60,671 nucleotides of DNA, from NCBI GenBank assembly GCA_028280845.1, contig JANQKZ010000014.1, forward strand, positions 1 through 60,671, written 5' to 3'. The stretch is from Opitutales bacterium (lineage in GTDB: Bacteria > Verrucomicrobiota > Verrucomicrobiia > Opitutales > JABSRG01). The notes below the pieces were generated by a model that was not told where the DNA came from, did not search any database, and worked only from the letters and a program-made list of their open reading frames with translations. Both the position numbers and the translations under genes were made by a program. How positions within the stretch are numbered: position 1 is the first letter of the stretch; each line of letters opens with the position of its first letter. Positions 1-9,103 of the stretch are shown piece by piece.

Positions 1-1
1 A

Positions 2-3000
2 AAAGCCGGAAACACCCTCAAACAAGCAGCCGAGCAGGCCGGTATCGATTTGGTGTTCAGCACCAATGCGGTGAAAAATGTGACATCACGCCCTTTGAAG
101 GGAAAATTTTCCATAGCCTCGGCCTTTTCTACGCTGCTGGAAGGAACCGGACTCCGCTTGTATGAGGATCCTCAAAGTAATACCTACGCCATTGTTGAAT
201 CGAGTGGTAGTTCAGCAACAGAGCAATCCGGCTCTGGACAGACTGGACCAACAAACATGATCAATCACCCCACTTCTCCCATGCAAGACGAAAGAAAAAG
301 TAGTGCTGCCCTAAGCAAAATATCCAGGACGATCTTCGCTGTGTTTATGGCGGGCGGTGCTCTGTCCCTTCAGGCCCAGGAAACCGAAGACGAAGGAGAA
401 ATTTCAGAACTCAGCCCCTTCGTCGTCGAGACTCGTGAAGATACCGGATATATTGCTACCTCAACTCTCGCCGGTGGACGCCTTCGAACCCGATTAGAAG
501 ATACGCCTTCCGCCATTCAAGCCTTAACCATCGATTTTCTCGAGGACATCGCAGCGGTCGACCAGCGGCAAGCTACTCGATACGCTCTGAATGCGATTCA
601 TGTGAATGATACCGGTGGGGATCAAATATTTAATGATTATGCGATTGAATTCCGGGGACTTGGAACCTCTATCCAGGCAAGAAATTATTTCCAATGGTAC
701 ATTAATTCAGACAACTACAATGTGGAGCGGTTAGAATTTGCCCGTGGACCCAATTCCGTGGTATTCGGCGATTCTGGCGTAGGGGGATTGTCAAATATAA
801 ACACGAAAAGGGCTAACGAAGTTCAAAGTATATCCGGAACTGCCGCCTACAACAGTTGGAACGGTGGGAGGGCCACCATAGACTGGAACCAACCCCTCGC
901 TGAAAACCTCGCTATCCGAATCAATGGTATGATCGATCACTCGGACGGTTGGCGAGACCAACATTCCTGGGAACGCGAAGGCATTTTTCTGACCTCTACC
1001 TGGAAACCCTTCAGCAAAACTGAGATTCGGTTGGAGTATGAAAATGGCAGCAATTCTCAGTTCTTGGGAAGTTACTTGCGGGATTCAATTTCAGAATGGG
1101 ATGGAATCACCACCATTAGTGCACCCATGTCCGGCAACCTTGATGCAGTCCGCCGCAGAAATAGCGATTACCTGGTTTGGACCCCTACGGAACCTGATCA
1201 AGGAATTGTAAATTGGCTTAATTGGGGTGGCACCCGAGCAGCCGGAGGGGAGCCTACCGGTTTGCGCGATACCAGGATTTTTCAAAGTTCCCGCTATCCC
1301 ATTCTTCCCGATCAAGCATTTAACCTCCAAGCTCCGAATCGTGAGGTCGAAATGACTTTTGATACGACTACGCTCTTTTTGGAACAACAATTTGGAGATA
1401 ATCTATTTTTGGAACTCGCCTATAATCACACGAATAATACGCGTGATATTCAAAGGATTTTTTGGGACAACCTGGCTATGGATGTCAACGAGTTCATGCC
1501 CGATGGCGTAACTCCGAATCCAAATTTCCTCAAACGATATGCAGATGCCAACCCCTATGAAGATAGACAATCTAACGTCAACGATCACTTTCGCGCTTCT
1601 GCAGCCTACCGGTTAAAAACCAAAACCATGTCGCATGACTTCCTTCTGGCCTATCAACATCGCACGGGGGATTTCAATCAATTGGAGTGGCGGCATGCCA
1701 GGACCAACGGACCGAACCCCAACTGGGATAATTCAAGAAATCGTATCCGGATTCGCAGGTATGAAGACCAACTCGGCGAGGACTTTACTTTTGGAGCCAC
1801 AGACCCAATTTCAGGTTATGAAGTAAAACGTTTCCTTCGGCGCGACCGAGGAAACACCCAGACTCTTGCCTCTTACCAGGCAGCCGTAAGCAGCTCCTGG
1901 TTTAGTGGGCGGCTTACGTCATTGGTCGGCTATCGCTACGATGATTTGGAGATAGTCAGTTTTAGCGATGTCCGCGACGACACAACTCGCGAAGTCATCG
2001 GCAGGACTGATGAAGTTCTCGATTTGGAGGATGACCAAAGTACGATTACCCTGGGAGCCGTTTATGACATCACGAATTGGTTAAGTTTAGTGGCAAATTA
2101 CGGGGAATCCTTTCTACCTCGATCAGGATCTCGAGTCGACATAAACGGCAATGCCGTTACTGCTTTAAGCAGTGAAGGCTACGATTTCGGATTAAGGTTT
2201 AAATTACTTGAGGGCAAGTTGTATGTTTCCGCCAGTTATTATCAGAACGAGGAAATGAATAATGATACGGGCGGTTCTTCCGGAAATATCAATGGTAACT
2301 GGGAAATAATGGAAACCGTCCTCAACGCAAATGTTTCCGATCTTTTTGTTCCGGACGGATACAGAGAATTATTCTCCAAAGAAGGTTTCGGATGGGAGTT
2401 TGAATTAGTGGGAAATATCACGCAAAATTGGCGCATCCTGCTCAACATTTCCCTTCCTGACACCGAACAAACGGGTGGGTTTGACGCCACTGATGCTTAC
2501 GTCGCAACCCATTTGGGCACTTGGCAAAATGCGATTTCGGAACTCAACAATATGGGATTTGTGGATGAAGCCTCGGATATGGAGAACAATATCCAAGCTT
2601 TGAATGAGCGTTCTGAAAACTTTGCCAATGGCCGCCCGCTAAACGGACGATTTGATTACCTGGCCAATCTGTATACTCAATATAATTTTGATTCTGGATC
2701 ATTAAAGGGACTTTTTGTGGGTGCCGGGGTCAATTTCCGTGGTGATCGATTATTTAATAATCGTCCTGGGGATAGTTTCGATTTCCTGTTTGTGGACAGC
2801 TACTCCATCGCTAATTTCACCCTTGGCTATCGCTCCACCCTTTGGGGACACGATGTTGGAGTTCAACTCAACGTGGACAATGTATTCGAGGAAGACCAGG
2901 TCCAATTTAGCAACGGTTCTCGAATTCGAACCGTTACGGTAGAAAATGAAACCTTAGAAGTTCCACAAAACATATGGTTTCTCAATCCGAGGCAGATTCG

Positions 3001-3025
3001 AATTACTACTGATATCCGCTTCTGA
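2..3025 (+). CDS. STN-domain TonB-dependent outer-membrane receptor (5' end outside window)
   Basis: Outer-membrane, TonB-energised importer for a large ligand, probably an oligosaccharide or chelate. The frame is open from base 2, so the gene starts upstream. The first ~65 codons form an STN (secretin/TonB N-terminal) domain, a module that usually signals to a FecR/ECF sigma pair. A hydrophobic stretch resembling a second signal peptide follows at about 330-380 (IFAVFMAGGALSLQAQ), then an acidic spacer, the plug start (SPFVVETREDTGYIATSTLAG), and a beta-barrel ending in the aromatic-type C terminus RITTDIRF. The same layout occurs in the receptor at 48660-52316, whereas the one at 13947 has no STN. 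ATGs at 257 and 281 lie just before the internal hydrophobic stretch and could be secondary starts, but no good Shine-Dalgarno precedes them. The ligand cannot be read from sequence. Confidence 0.9.
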   Translation, partial: KAGNTLKQAAEQAGIDLVFSTNAVKNVTSRPLKGKFSIASAFSTLLEGTGLRLYEDPQSNTYAIVESSGSSATEQSGSGQTGPTNMINHPTSPMQDERKSSAALSKISRTIFAVFMAGGALSLQAQETEDEGEISELSPFVVETREDTGYIATSTLAGGRLRTRLEDTPSAIQALTIDFLEDIAAVDQRQATRYALNAIHVNDTGGDQIFNDYAIEFRGLGTSIQARNYFQWYINSDNYNVERLEFARGPNSVVFGDSGVGGLSNINTKRANEVQSISGTAAYNSWNGGRATIDWNQPLAENLAIRINGMIDHSDGWRDQHSWEREGIFLTSTWKPFSKTEIRLEYENGSNSQFLGSYLRDSISEWDGITTISAPMSGNLDAVRRRNSDYLVWTPTEPDQGIVNWLNWGGTRAAGGEPTGLRDTRIFQSSRYPILPDQAFNLQAPNREVEMTFDTTTLFLEQQFGDNLFLELAYNHTNNTRDIQRIFWDNLAMDVNEFMPDGVTPNPNFLKRYADANPYEDRQSNVNDHFRASAAYRLKTKTMSHDFLLAYQHRTGDFNQLEWRHARTNGPNPNWDNSRNRIRIRRYEDQLGEDFTFGATDPISGYEVKRFLRRDRGNTQTLASYQAAVSSSWFSGRLTSLVGYRYDDLEIVSFSDVRDDTTREVIGRTDEVLDLEDDQSTITLGAVYDITNWLSLVANYGESFLPRSGSRVDINGNAVTALSSEGYDFGLRFKLLEGKLYVSASYYQNEEMNNDTGGSSGNINGNWEIMETVLNANVSDLFVPDGYRELFSKEGFGWEFELVGNITQNWRILLNISLPDTEQTGGFDATDAYVATHLGTWQNAISELNNMGFVDEASDMENNIQALNERSENFANGRPLNGRFDYLANLYTQYNFDSGSLKGLFVGAGVNFRGDRLFNNRPGDSFDFLFVDSYSIANFTLGYRSTLWGHDVGVQLNVDNVFEEDQVQFSNGSRIRTVTVENETLEVPQNIWFLNPRQIRITTDIRF

Positions 3026-3071
3026 ACACACCTACATGTCTGAAATACTATTTTATTAATAGTGATCGATT

Positions 3072-3109
3072 GAGGGGCTTGGTCGGGAGGACTGAGCCTC
3101 TCTTCTTTT
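3072..3109 (+). terminator. Rho-independent terminator of the first receptor gene
   Basis: An 8-bp stem (GAGGGGCT pairing with AGCCTCTC, one G-T pair) with a 14-nt loop is followed by TTCTTTTC, about 45 nt after the stop codon. Confidence 0.6.
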
Positions 3110-3164
3110 CGGGCTCGCTGTTAATAATTTCAATATGATTAAGCGCTGTTCAAGTTTACTTTAA

Positions 3165-3494
3165 ACGCCGTCGACGGTTCCCTGGTTTGGGGCACCCGAT
3201 CATCCAGTGAATTGGAAATTTTTTATTGCTTCGCCCGATGGGAGATTTCTGGCATCGGATGGAGAAGAGTATATGGTTCGCATCTGAACGTTGGAAAACG
3301 GCAGCCTGCTCCGGGAACTGGAGTACGACCACGGCCTGGATGGTCTCGCCTGGTCTCCTGACGGCACCCCCCTCTTTCTGGCCGAAGGTCGGGATGGATA
3401 CATCTTCGAATACAAGCTTTACCAAGAGGCCGCTCCTCAAGACACGGCCATGCTGGAGCAGAGCCTGCAATGGCAGAACGCCATGGATATTTGA
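3165..3494 (+). pseudogene. Degraded WD40-repeat fragment
   Basis: One frame reads as two consecutive WD40 blades: SPDGRFLASDGEEYMVRI, then a TGA at 3285, then TLENGSLLRELE...GLAWSPDGTPLF...GRDGYIFEY. In intact WD40 repeats a Trp follows VRI, so the TGA looks like a TGG-to-TGA change. The frame has no start codon (a TAA lies just upstream at 3162) and it ends at 3494. It is therefore a short remnant of a longer propeller gene, probably not expressed. What is seen is the repeat pattern and the in-frame stop. That it derives from an intact gene is inference. Confidence 0.6.
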
Positions 3495-3496
3495 AA

Positions 3497-3525
3497 TGCA
3501 GCAAGTGTTCGGCTGCGCCGCATGG
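3497..3525 (+). repeat. Dispersed intergenic repeat, copy A (short)
   Basis: TGCAGCAAGTGTTCGGCTGC and the following bases resemble the copies at 6801 and 9539. Only the first ~29 bases are preserved here. Confidence 0.4.
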
Positions 3526-3683
3526 ATTTCGGCCGCTTGAATAACAAAGATCGATTCCGCCTGACCATTGATGAGTGAGTGACCCTGGTGTGTTTCGGGG
3601 GTGAAGAGGCGGATGTCGCAGAACCCAATTGCCGGAACGCTCACCACCCTGCCTTTTTCTCAAAATGAATATTCCCCTTGCCT

Positions 3684-3713
3684 AAATAGGGAAGACGGTC
3701 TACATCCCTATTT
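3684..3713. promoter_or_regulatory. Perfect inverted repeat upstream of the PadR gene (probable operator)
   Basis: AAATAGGGA and TCCCTATTT are exact 9-bp inverted arms separated by 12 nt, ending 13 nt before the PadR start codon. PadR regulators usually repress their own operon by binding an inverted repeat in the promoter. The role is inferred from position and symmetry. Confidence 0.55.
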
Positions 3714-3726
3714 GAATTAGGGAAAG

Positions 3727-4056
3727 ATGGCAAAAATAGATCTACTCAAGGGAAACCTGGAAATGATGATCCTGCAGGTCCTGCGCGGAGGGGCCAAGCA
3801 TGGCTGGGGCATCGCTCAGAAGATTCGGGTCTTATCGCAGGAAGCCCTGCAGATCGAAGAGGGCTCGCTCTACCTGGCGCTTTACCGGATGAAGCGCAAG
3901 GGTTGGCTGGAATCATCGACCGGGGTGTCGGAAAACAACCGCAAGGCCAAGTATTACTCCTTGACGAAAGCCGGGCGCAAACAGCTGGAGATTCAGCTTG
4001 GCGACTGGAGGCGCCTGTGTTCCGCCATCGAGCTGGTTATGGAGCATGACCATTAG
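3727..4056 (+). CDS. PadR-family transcriptional repressor (acidobacterial ADOP-associated type)
   Basis: A 109-residue winged-helix regulator. The start MAKIDLLKGNLEMMILQVL, then HGWGIAQKI, EEGSLYLALYRMKRKGWL and KYYSLTKAGRKQL match the PadR fold: recognition helix at ~55-70 and beta wing at ~85-100. This subtype is known to precede large MacB/FtsX permeases in Acidobacteria and relatives, and exactly that gene follows here. Its stop codon overlaps the AGGAGG Shine-Dalgarno of the permease gene, so the two are cotranscribed and probably coupled. The perfect inverted repeat at 3684-3713 is its likely autoregulatory operator. The effector is unknown. Confidence 0.85.
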   Translation: MAKIDLLKGNLEMMILQVLRGGAKHGWGIAQKIRVLSQEALQIEEGSLYLALYRMKRKGWLESSTGVSENNRKAKYYSLTKAGRKQLEIQLGDWRRLCSAIELVMEHDH

Positions 4057-4066
4057 GAGGCCTCAG

Positions 4067-6754
4067 ATGTTGTCCGCGTTCAAACAACTCATATCACGCC
4101 TGTTGGGTTTATTCCTGGGAGATAAACTGGACCGGGAGATGGAGGAGGAGATGCGATTTCATATCGAAATGGAAACGGAACGCAACATCGCGGCCGGCAT
4201 GCCGGAACGGGAAGCCCGTTGTGCCGCCCTCCGGGCCTTTGGCGGGATCGAACAATTGAAGGAACGTGAACGCGACCTACGCAGTTTCCGTTGGATAGAA
4301 GACCTGCTGAGAGATTTTCGTTTTGGATTTCGCATGCTGGTGAAAAGCCCGGTTTTTTCATTCGTGGCTATCATTTCCCTGGCATTGGCCATCGGCCTGA
4401 ACACAGCGGTCTTCTCTCTCGTCAACGGAATTCTCCTGAAATCGCTTCCAGTTCCCTCACCCAATGAGCTGTCCATTGTGACCTGGTCCGGGAAAACCAG
4501 GAATCTGGGAAGCAGCAGCGGCAGGATGAAACGAAGCCCTGACGGCCGCGTTGAAAGCAATGCATTCTGCTGGCCTGTTGTGCGAGCCATGCGGAAGCAA
4601 GTGGGAGATCAGGCCCAACTCTTTGGGTTCTATGACCTGCGTGATCTGACCGTGCAGCATCAGGGTCAGGGCCTATCCGCGACAGGCATGTTGGTCTCCC
4701 GGGATTTTTTTGAAGGGCTGGCCGTGAATCCAGCCTTGGGGAGCCTCTTCAGTCGGGCGAACGCGGATTCAGAAATATCTGACAAGGTCGTGGTGAGTTT
4801 CGATTTCTGGGAGAGAGAATTTGGCAGTCGTGCCGACGTGATCGGAAATTCTCTGATCCTGAACGGATTCAATTTCCAGGTCATTGGCGTGCTTCCGAAA
4901 GGATTAAACGGGTTGCAGGTAGGCTCCAGCACAGACTTCTACATCCCTTTTGCCGCCACAACCTTTCTGGAAGCAAATGGTCAGAAGGATAGTCCGCGGA
5001 ATTGGTGGATGAAGCTTATGTTGAGGATTCCCTATGGAACGGAATCCGGACCCGTACTAGACAGGCTGGAAGCCGCTTTCATTCAAGCTGCCCCTCCCTC
5101 GGTCAGCGAGGGTGGATTAATTTTCAGTTCCGGCTGGGGAGGGCTTCCGCGCGTTCGTGAGTGGTTCACCCGTCCGCTTCTGTTGTTATCCGGAATCGTA
5201 GCTCTGGTTATCCTCATCGCATGCTTCAATTTGGCGGGAATTCTGATCTCCCGTGGCGCAGCGCGAACCCATGAGTTTGCCATCCGAAGGGCCATGGGGG
5301 CGGGGCGTCTCCGCCTGATGGGGCAATCCCTGGCGGAAAGTATCCTCATTTCACTTACTGGCGGAGCCCTCGGTTTGTTGCTCGCTTTCTGGGGAAAAAC
5401 GGCCCTGGCCAATCTCCTAACCGGCGGGCGAGGTGGCGCCTCGCTCGACGTGCCGGTTGATTGGCGCGTCCTCCTGTTTACCCTGGGCACAGCTATGGCT
5501 GCAGGAGTGTTATCCGGGTTGATCCCAGCCTGGCGGGCCGCCTGCACCGATCCCTTGGATGGTCTGAAAAATCGTGGCCTCGCAGGACGTTCCCGGCAGC
5601 GAACCAGCAAGGGGCTCATCATCGCCCAGGTGGCGCTATCTGTTCTCCTGCTTATTGGAGGAGGGCTCTACGGAAAAAGCCTGGTAGGTATTCTGCGCAT
5701 CGATCCTGGCTTCCCCAGTGACAATCTACTGATGTTCGAAATCAATCCTACGCAGGTTGGGTATTCAGTGAAGGATGCATCTGCATTCATGAACGAATTG
5801 AAACGCGGACTTTCCACTCTGCCAGGTGTAAAACACGTGGGAGTTACGCGAATCCCCCTGCTGATGGGTTGGACCTCGAATGGGAATTTCTCGATACCCG
5901 GCGAAACAGATTCCGGCGATGATCCCCATGCCTACTATCATGAGGTGAGCGACGGTTACTTCGAAACGATGCAGATTCCCATAAAAATAGGGCGGGCATT
6001 TACCGCCTCAGACCAAGCCAATTCGGAGCCCGTAGCTGTGGTGAACGACGCCCTGGCGAAACAGTACCTCAAGGGGCAAAACCCCATTGGACGTCAACTG
6101 AAATTCAGAGGCAATCTTTGCACGATCATCGGGGTGTGTAAAAACGTAAAGTACGCCGATATCAAAACACGGAGTCCCCCTACGATTTATGTTCCTTTCC
6201 AACAAGCCAACTTGGGGTATGGTTTCATGATCATGCGAACAGAGGTTGAACCCTATTCCCTCTCGAGTTCCATCCAGGGAGTCCTGAATCAGCTGGACTC
6301 CCGGATTCCAATGACCCAGCTGAGAACCCAGGAGGAAATCATGAGGGGTCGAATTTCGCGCGATCGTCTCTTTGCCTTCCTCGTCGGAGGATTGGCCGGG
6401 GTTGCTCTGCTTCTGTGCAGCATCGGCCTCTACGGTCTGGTTTCCTTCAACGTCACCCGGCGGCGGAGTGAAATTGGCATTCGTATGGCTCTGGGTGCAT
6501 CAAGGAAGCAAATTGCCATCGCCCTATGGACAGAGATATTCGTCGTCGTTGGCCTGGGGGTGATCATCGGACTCCCATCTGGACTGGCAACGGCGCAGTT
6601 CATCGAAAAGGAGCTCTACCAGGTTCCCTCTTTTGATTCCCAAGTCATTTTTCTGGGATTGGTCGCACTCGGCTGCGTGGCTATCGCCGCAACCTGGGTT
6701 CCCGTTCGCCGCGCCCTTCAGGTTGATCCCTCGGATGTTCTGAAAAGAGATTAG
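4067..6754 (+). CDS. Duplicated MacB/FtsX-type ABC permease (ADOP family)
   Basis: An 895-residue inner-membrane protein of the acidobacterial duplicated orphan permease type. A cytosolic helical N terminus (DREMEEEMRFHIEMETERN, ~20-40) is followed by a first TM and a MacB-like periplasmic domain, an FtsX permease module (~375-510), a second periplasmic domain (~520-740) and a second FtsX module (~760-885) carrying the repeated R(R)xEIGIRMALGAS signature. The first copy reads HEFAIRRAMGAG. The ATG at 4067 is chosen because AGGAGG lies 6 nt upstream; a longer frame from 3998 would overlap padR. No ATPase gene is adjacent, which is the usual state for this family, so an ATP-binding partner would come from elsewhere. 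Substrate unknown; efflux or envelope mechanosignalling are possible. Confidence 0.88.
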   Translation: MLSAFKQLISRLLGLFLGDKLDREMEEEMRFHIEMETERNIAAGMPEREARCAALRAFGGIEQLKERERDLRSFRWIEDLLRDFRFGFRMLVKSPVFSFVAIISLALAIGLNTAVFSLVNGILLKSLPVPSPNELSIVTWSGKTRNLGSSSGRMKRSPDGRVESNAFCWPVVRAMRKQVGDQAQLFGFYDLRDLTVQHQGQGLSATGMLVSRDFFEGLAVNPALGSLFSRANADSEISDKVVVSFDFWEREFGSRADVIGNSLILNGFNFQVIGVLPKGLNGLQVGSSTDFYIPFAATTFLEANGQKDSPRNWWMKLMLRIPYGTESGPVLDRLEAAFIQAAPPSVSEGGLIFSSGWGGLPRVREWFTRPLLLLSGIVALVILIACFNLAGILISRGAARTHEFAIRRAMGAGRLRLMGQSLAESILISLTGGALGLLLAFWGKTALANLLTGGRGGASLDVPVDWRVLLFTLGTAMAAGVLSGLIPAWRAACTDPLDGLKNRGLAGRSRQRTSKGLIIAQVALSVLLLIGGGLYGKSLVGILRIDPGFPSDNLLMFEINPTQVGYSVKDASAFMNELKRGLSTLPGVKHVGVTRIPLLMGWTSNGNFSIPGETDSGDDPHAYYHEVSDGYFETMQIPIKIGRAFTASDQANSEPVAVVNDALAKQYLKGQNPIGRQLKFRGNLCTIIGVCKNVKYADIKTRSPPTIYVPFQQANLGYGFMIMRTEVEPYSLSSSIQGVLNQLDSRIPMTQLRTQEEIMRGRISRDRLFAFLVGGLAGVALLLCSIGLYGLVSFNVTRRRSEIGIRMALGASRKQIAIALWTEIFVVVGLGVIIGLPSGLATAQFIEKELYQVPSFDSQVIFLGLVALGCVAIAATWVPVRRALQVDPSDVLKRD

Positions 6755-6800
6755 AGCACCGCCAGGGCGCCATGTATAGGGTCTGCTGATGAGGAGGAAA

Positions 6801-6853
6801 TGCAGCAGGGTTCGGCTACGCCAACGCCTCGTTCCATGAAACGCCCCCTGCCC
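6801..6853 (+). repeat. Dispersed intergenic repeat, copy B
   Basis: About 53 bp beginning TGCAGCAGGGTTCGGCTACG and containing TTCCATGAAACG. It aligns with copy C (9539-9593) at roughly 80% identity with one small indel, judged by eye. It lies between the permease gene and ogt. Confidence 0.55.
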
Positions 6854-7036
6854 GGTCAGACATGGAACTCATGAGGTTCGAGATTCTACTACTGCCCTTG
6901 AGATGGCGTGCTCAACTCCTATCATCGTTTGAGCCCATTCAACACAAAATGGTAGGCTTTTTTTGGCCTTCCAGTGCGGATTGAAGAGCATCCACTGTTA
7001 TGCGCTCTTTTTCGTCTGGTTTCAGCTCTGTGTTCC

Positions 7037-7510
7037 TTACAATAGAATCTTTCCCGCGATTTTTTGTTCGTGCTCCAGCAACCATTTTTTGCGATGCATT
7101 CCGCCGCCATAGCCGGTTAGCGATCCATTCGCACCGATGATCCTGTGGCAAGGTACAACGATTGTGTGCTTGTTTTGCCCGTTGGCTGCTCCAACCGCAC
7201 GAACGGCCTTTGCTTTATTGATTCGTTCGGCTTGTTCCCCATAGGTGGCTGTTTCACCAAACGGTACAGGTAATAAGGCCTTCCAAACCTGTTCTTGAAA
7301 CGCCGTTCCTTGAAATTTCATCGGTAAATCAAACTCGGTTCGCGTCCCCTCAAAATACTCCCTAAGTTGCGTTTTGCATTTTTGTGTCAAAGCGTTGGGA
7401 CGAACTTCTATATCATCCCAATCAAACAGAATTTTTAGAATGTGGTGATTGTCGGCCTCGATGGTGAGTGTACCGATGGGGGTATCCATCATGTCATAAA
7501 ATAGGCTCAT
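7037..7510 (-). CDS. ogt: Methylated-DNA-protein-cysteine methyltransferase
   Basis: Suicidal repair protein that moves an alkyl group from O6-alkylguanine (or O4-alkylthymine) in DNA to its own cysteine. The active-site motif PCHRIIG is present with acceptor Cys121, preceded by a DNA-binding segment with GETATYGE and KAVRAVGAANGQN and followed by the glycine-rich LTGYGGG. At 157 residues it is a normal single-domain Ogt. The ATG at 7510 is favoured: it overlaps the alkA stop as ATGA and has GGAGG 6 nt upstream. A longer in-frame start at 7549 would run into alkA. It is the last gene of a repair operon (YdeI-like, alkA, ogt). Confidence 0.93.
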   Translation of the reverse strand: MSLFYDMMDTPIGTLTIEADNHHILKILFDWDDIEVRPNALTQKCKTQLREYFEGTRTEFDLPMKFQGTAFQEQVWKALLPVPFGETATYGEQAERINKAKAVRAVGAANGQNKHTIVVPCHRIIGANGSLTGYGGGMHRKKWLLEHEQKIAGKILL

Positions 7511-8313
7511 AGTTGCCTCCATAATTGAAGTGTTAGATAACTGCGCCATGGGCTGGCATCATCATCAGAAAAGCCATCGGGCAAAGTATCTTGCATTTTG
7601 ATAATGCCCAGGTCACCGCCCATATAGATGTCCGGATGGCTTTGCCCGCGCATTTGTGCGTATTGCACTGTCCATTTCCCAATGCCTTTTAAGTTGATCC
7701 AGCTTTCCGGGTCATGGTCATTGCCATCATCTGCCAAATAAGCAGCGAAGCGTCTAAGGGTGTCCTTTTTCGCCTGTGGCATTTTCATGAAGTCCAAATC
7801 GCTCGCGGCAATTGCCTCCGGCGTTGGAAAGAACTTATAGTCTGGCTTTTGCTTGCCTACGGGCTCGCCCAATGCACCGACCAATTGACCACAGTAGGTG
7901 TGTGCGGCTTTGACCGAGATTTGCTGCCCTAAGATGGCGCGAATACCCGCTTCAAATATATCCCAGATACCGGGCAAGCGTGTCCCCGACTGAAAAGGAA
8001 AAGCAGGACCGAGCGCTTCTTTCAGGAAAGTATCGACGGCCTGACTATCCGTATCAAGGTCAAGCATGCGCCGAATATTGGCACAAACAAGCTCTAGGGT
8101 CGTTGCATCATCGAAGAGCAATTCGACTTCAAAACGGTTTTTTTCAGGCTCATGCTTAGCTGTAAATGCGCCCTTAGCATCTCCATGCCGGAATGTGCGC
8201 CCATAGGAATGATCTGTTTTCCACTCTAGCGATGCCACTAAACGCGCCGCCAGAAAGTTGTGCATCATGGACCAGTCATAAGGGGGACGGTAGGGCAAAT
8301 GGACGATCTTCAT
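7507..8313 (-). CDS. alkA: DNA-3-methyladenine glycosylase II
   Basis: Base-excision repair glycosylase removing 3-methyladenine and other alkylated bases. The 268 residues are close to the E. coli AlkA length. An AlkA-N-like beta domain (~1-90) is followed by the helical HhH-GPD fold: AILGQQISVKAA (~127), the helix-hairpin-helix LKGIGKWTVQYA (~208) and the catalytic aspartate in MGGDLGI (Asp234). The ATG at 8313 (MKIVHLPYRP) lies 1 nt after the stop of the upstream YdeI-like gene. The longer frame, starting inside that gene, adds only a basic stretch unlike the family. It overlaps ogt by 4 nt, so the three genes form one operon. Confidence 0.92.
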   Translation of the reverse strand: MKIVHLPYRPPYDWSMMHNFLAARLVASLEWKTDHSYGRTFRHGDAKGAFTAKHEPEKNRFEVELLFDDATTLELVCANIRRMLDLDTDSQAVDTFLKEALGPAFPFQSGTRLPGIWDIFEAGIRAILGQQISVKAAHTYCGQLVGALGEPVGKQKPDYKFFPTPEAIAASDLDFMKMPQAKKDTLRRFAAYLADDGNDHDPESWINLKGIGKWTVQYAQMRGQSHPDIYMGGDLGIIKMQDTLPDGFSDDDASPWRSYLTLQLWRQL

Positions 8314-8314
8314 G

Positions 8315-8923
8315 CTATTTCTTTTTTGCTTTCTTCTTAAAGCCAAAGCCCGGTTCTTCCCCGCGCATGAGCATATCCATAAACTTGTCGAATCGCCTTT
8401 GTCTGGTTTCGGCTTTCTTCGCCGTGGTCAGACCATAGGTGATGACATAGCGGCTGGATTTGTTTAGTGTCTCAAAGAATTTCTTCGCCTTTGGCTTTTT
8501 ATCCAGTGCTGCCACGAAATCTCCCGGCACCTCGGTTTCGCTCGCAGGGGCATAAGCGTTTTCCCATCTGCCATCCGCTTTGGCGGCTCGCACATGCACA
8601 AGTCCTGGCTCCTGCATGCGGCCTTCCTTGATCAAGCGCTCAACGTGTCCCGTATTTTTCTTCGACCAACCGCTTTTCTCTTTTCTCGGCGTAATGCGTT
8701 GAACGTAGGATTCGTCATCAATGGACTTTTTCACACCATCAATCCAGCCCCAGCATAGCGTTTCAATGACGATCTCGTTCCACGTTACGCTTGGCTTTTT
8801 CGTATGCTTTTTGAAAATTTTAATCCAAAGCTCGTCTTTGGTGGCATGGTTTTTCGCAAGCCACGTATGAAGCGCTTGCGGTGTTTTAAAGGCCCTGGAG
8901 GTTTTCGGATGAAGTTCAGGCAT
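8315..8923 (-). CDS. YdeI/OmpD-associated family protein
   Basis: A 202-residue soluble protein with the features of the YdeI/OmdA family. The N-terminal part is LHTWLAKNHATKDELWIKIF, then VIETLCWGWIDGVKKSID and the RITPRKEKSGWSKKN block, with a basic C-terminal tail (FGFKKKAKKK). Members are annotated as protecting against cationic peptides, but the biochemical activity is unsettled. It is the first gene of the alkylation-repair operon, with a possible AGGAG about 11 nt before the ATG. Its link to DNA repair is by position only. Confidence 0.8.
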   Translation of the reverse strand: MPELHPKTSRAFKTPQALHTWLAKNHATKDELWIKIFKKHTKKPSVTWNEIVIETLCWGWIDGVKKSIDDESYVQRITPRKEKSGWSKKNTGHVERLIKEGRMQEPGLVHVRAAKADGRWENAYAPASETEVPGDFVAALDKKPKAKKFFETLNKSSRYVITYGLTTAKKAETRQRRFDKFMDMLMRGEEPGFGFKKKAKKK

Positions 8924-8946
8924 GTTATCAGAAGCTCCTGAGATGG

Positions 8947-9096
8947 TTATTTTTTGGAAAACAGAGCTTCGCCTTCGGCAAAACCATAAAAAGTGACTTC
9001 GATCGACGACTCCGTTCCCGAAGACCTGAGTTCCTCAGCAATTCTGGAAATATGGCCAAGGGTAGACCGTGAAAAAGCTGTGTTTTCTGGTTCTGG
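8947..9096 (-). pseudogene. Possible short coding remnant upstream of the repair operon
   Basis: About 49 codons without a start codon read like protein: LGHISRIAEELRSSG, then EVTFYGFAEGEALFSKK and a stop. It lies between the repair operon and the Ada-like fragment, in another frame than that fragment. I do not recognise a family. It may be the tail of a gene broken by the same decay event. Confidence 0.25.
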
Positions 9097-9103
9097 TCAT
9101 TGG

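Noticed and set aside
3998-4066. Extended N terminus of the ADOP permease
   Set aside because: It would overlap padR in another frame and lacks a ribosome binding site; AGGAGG points to 4067.
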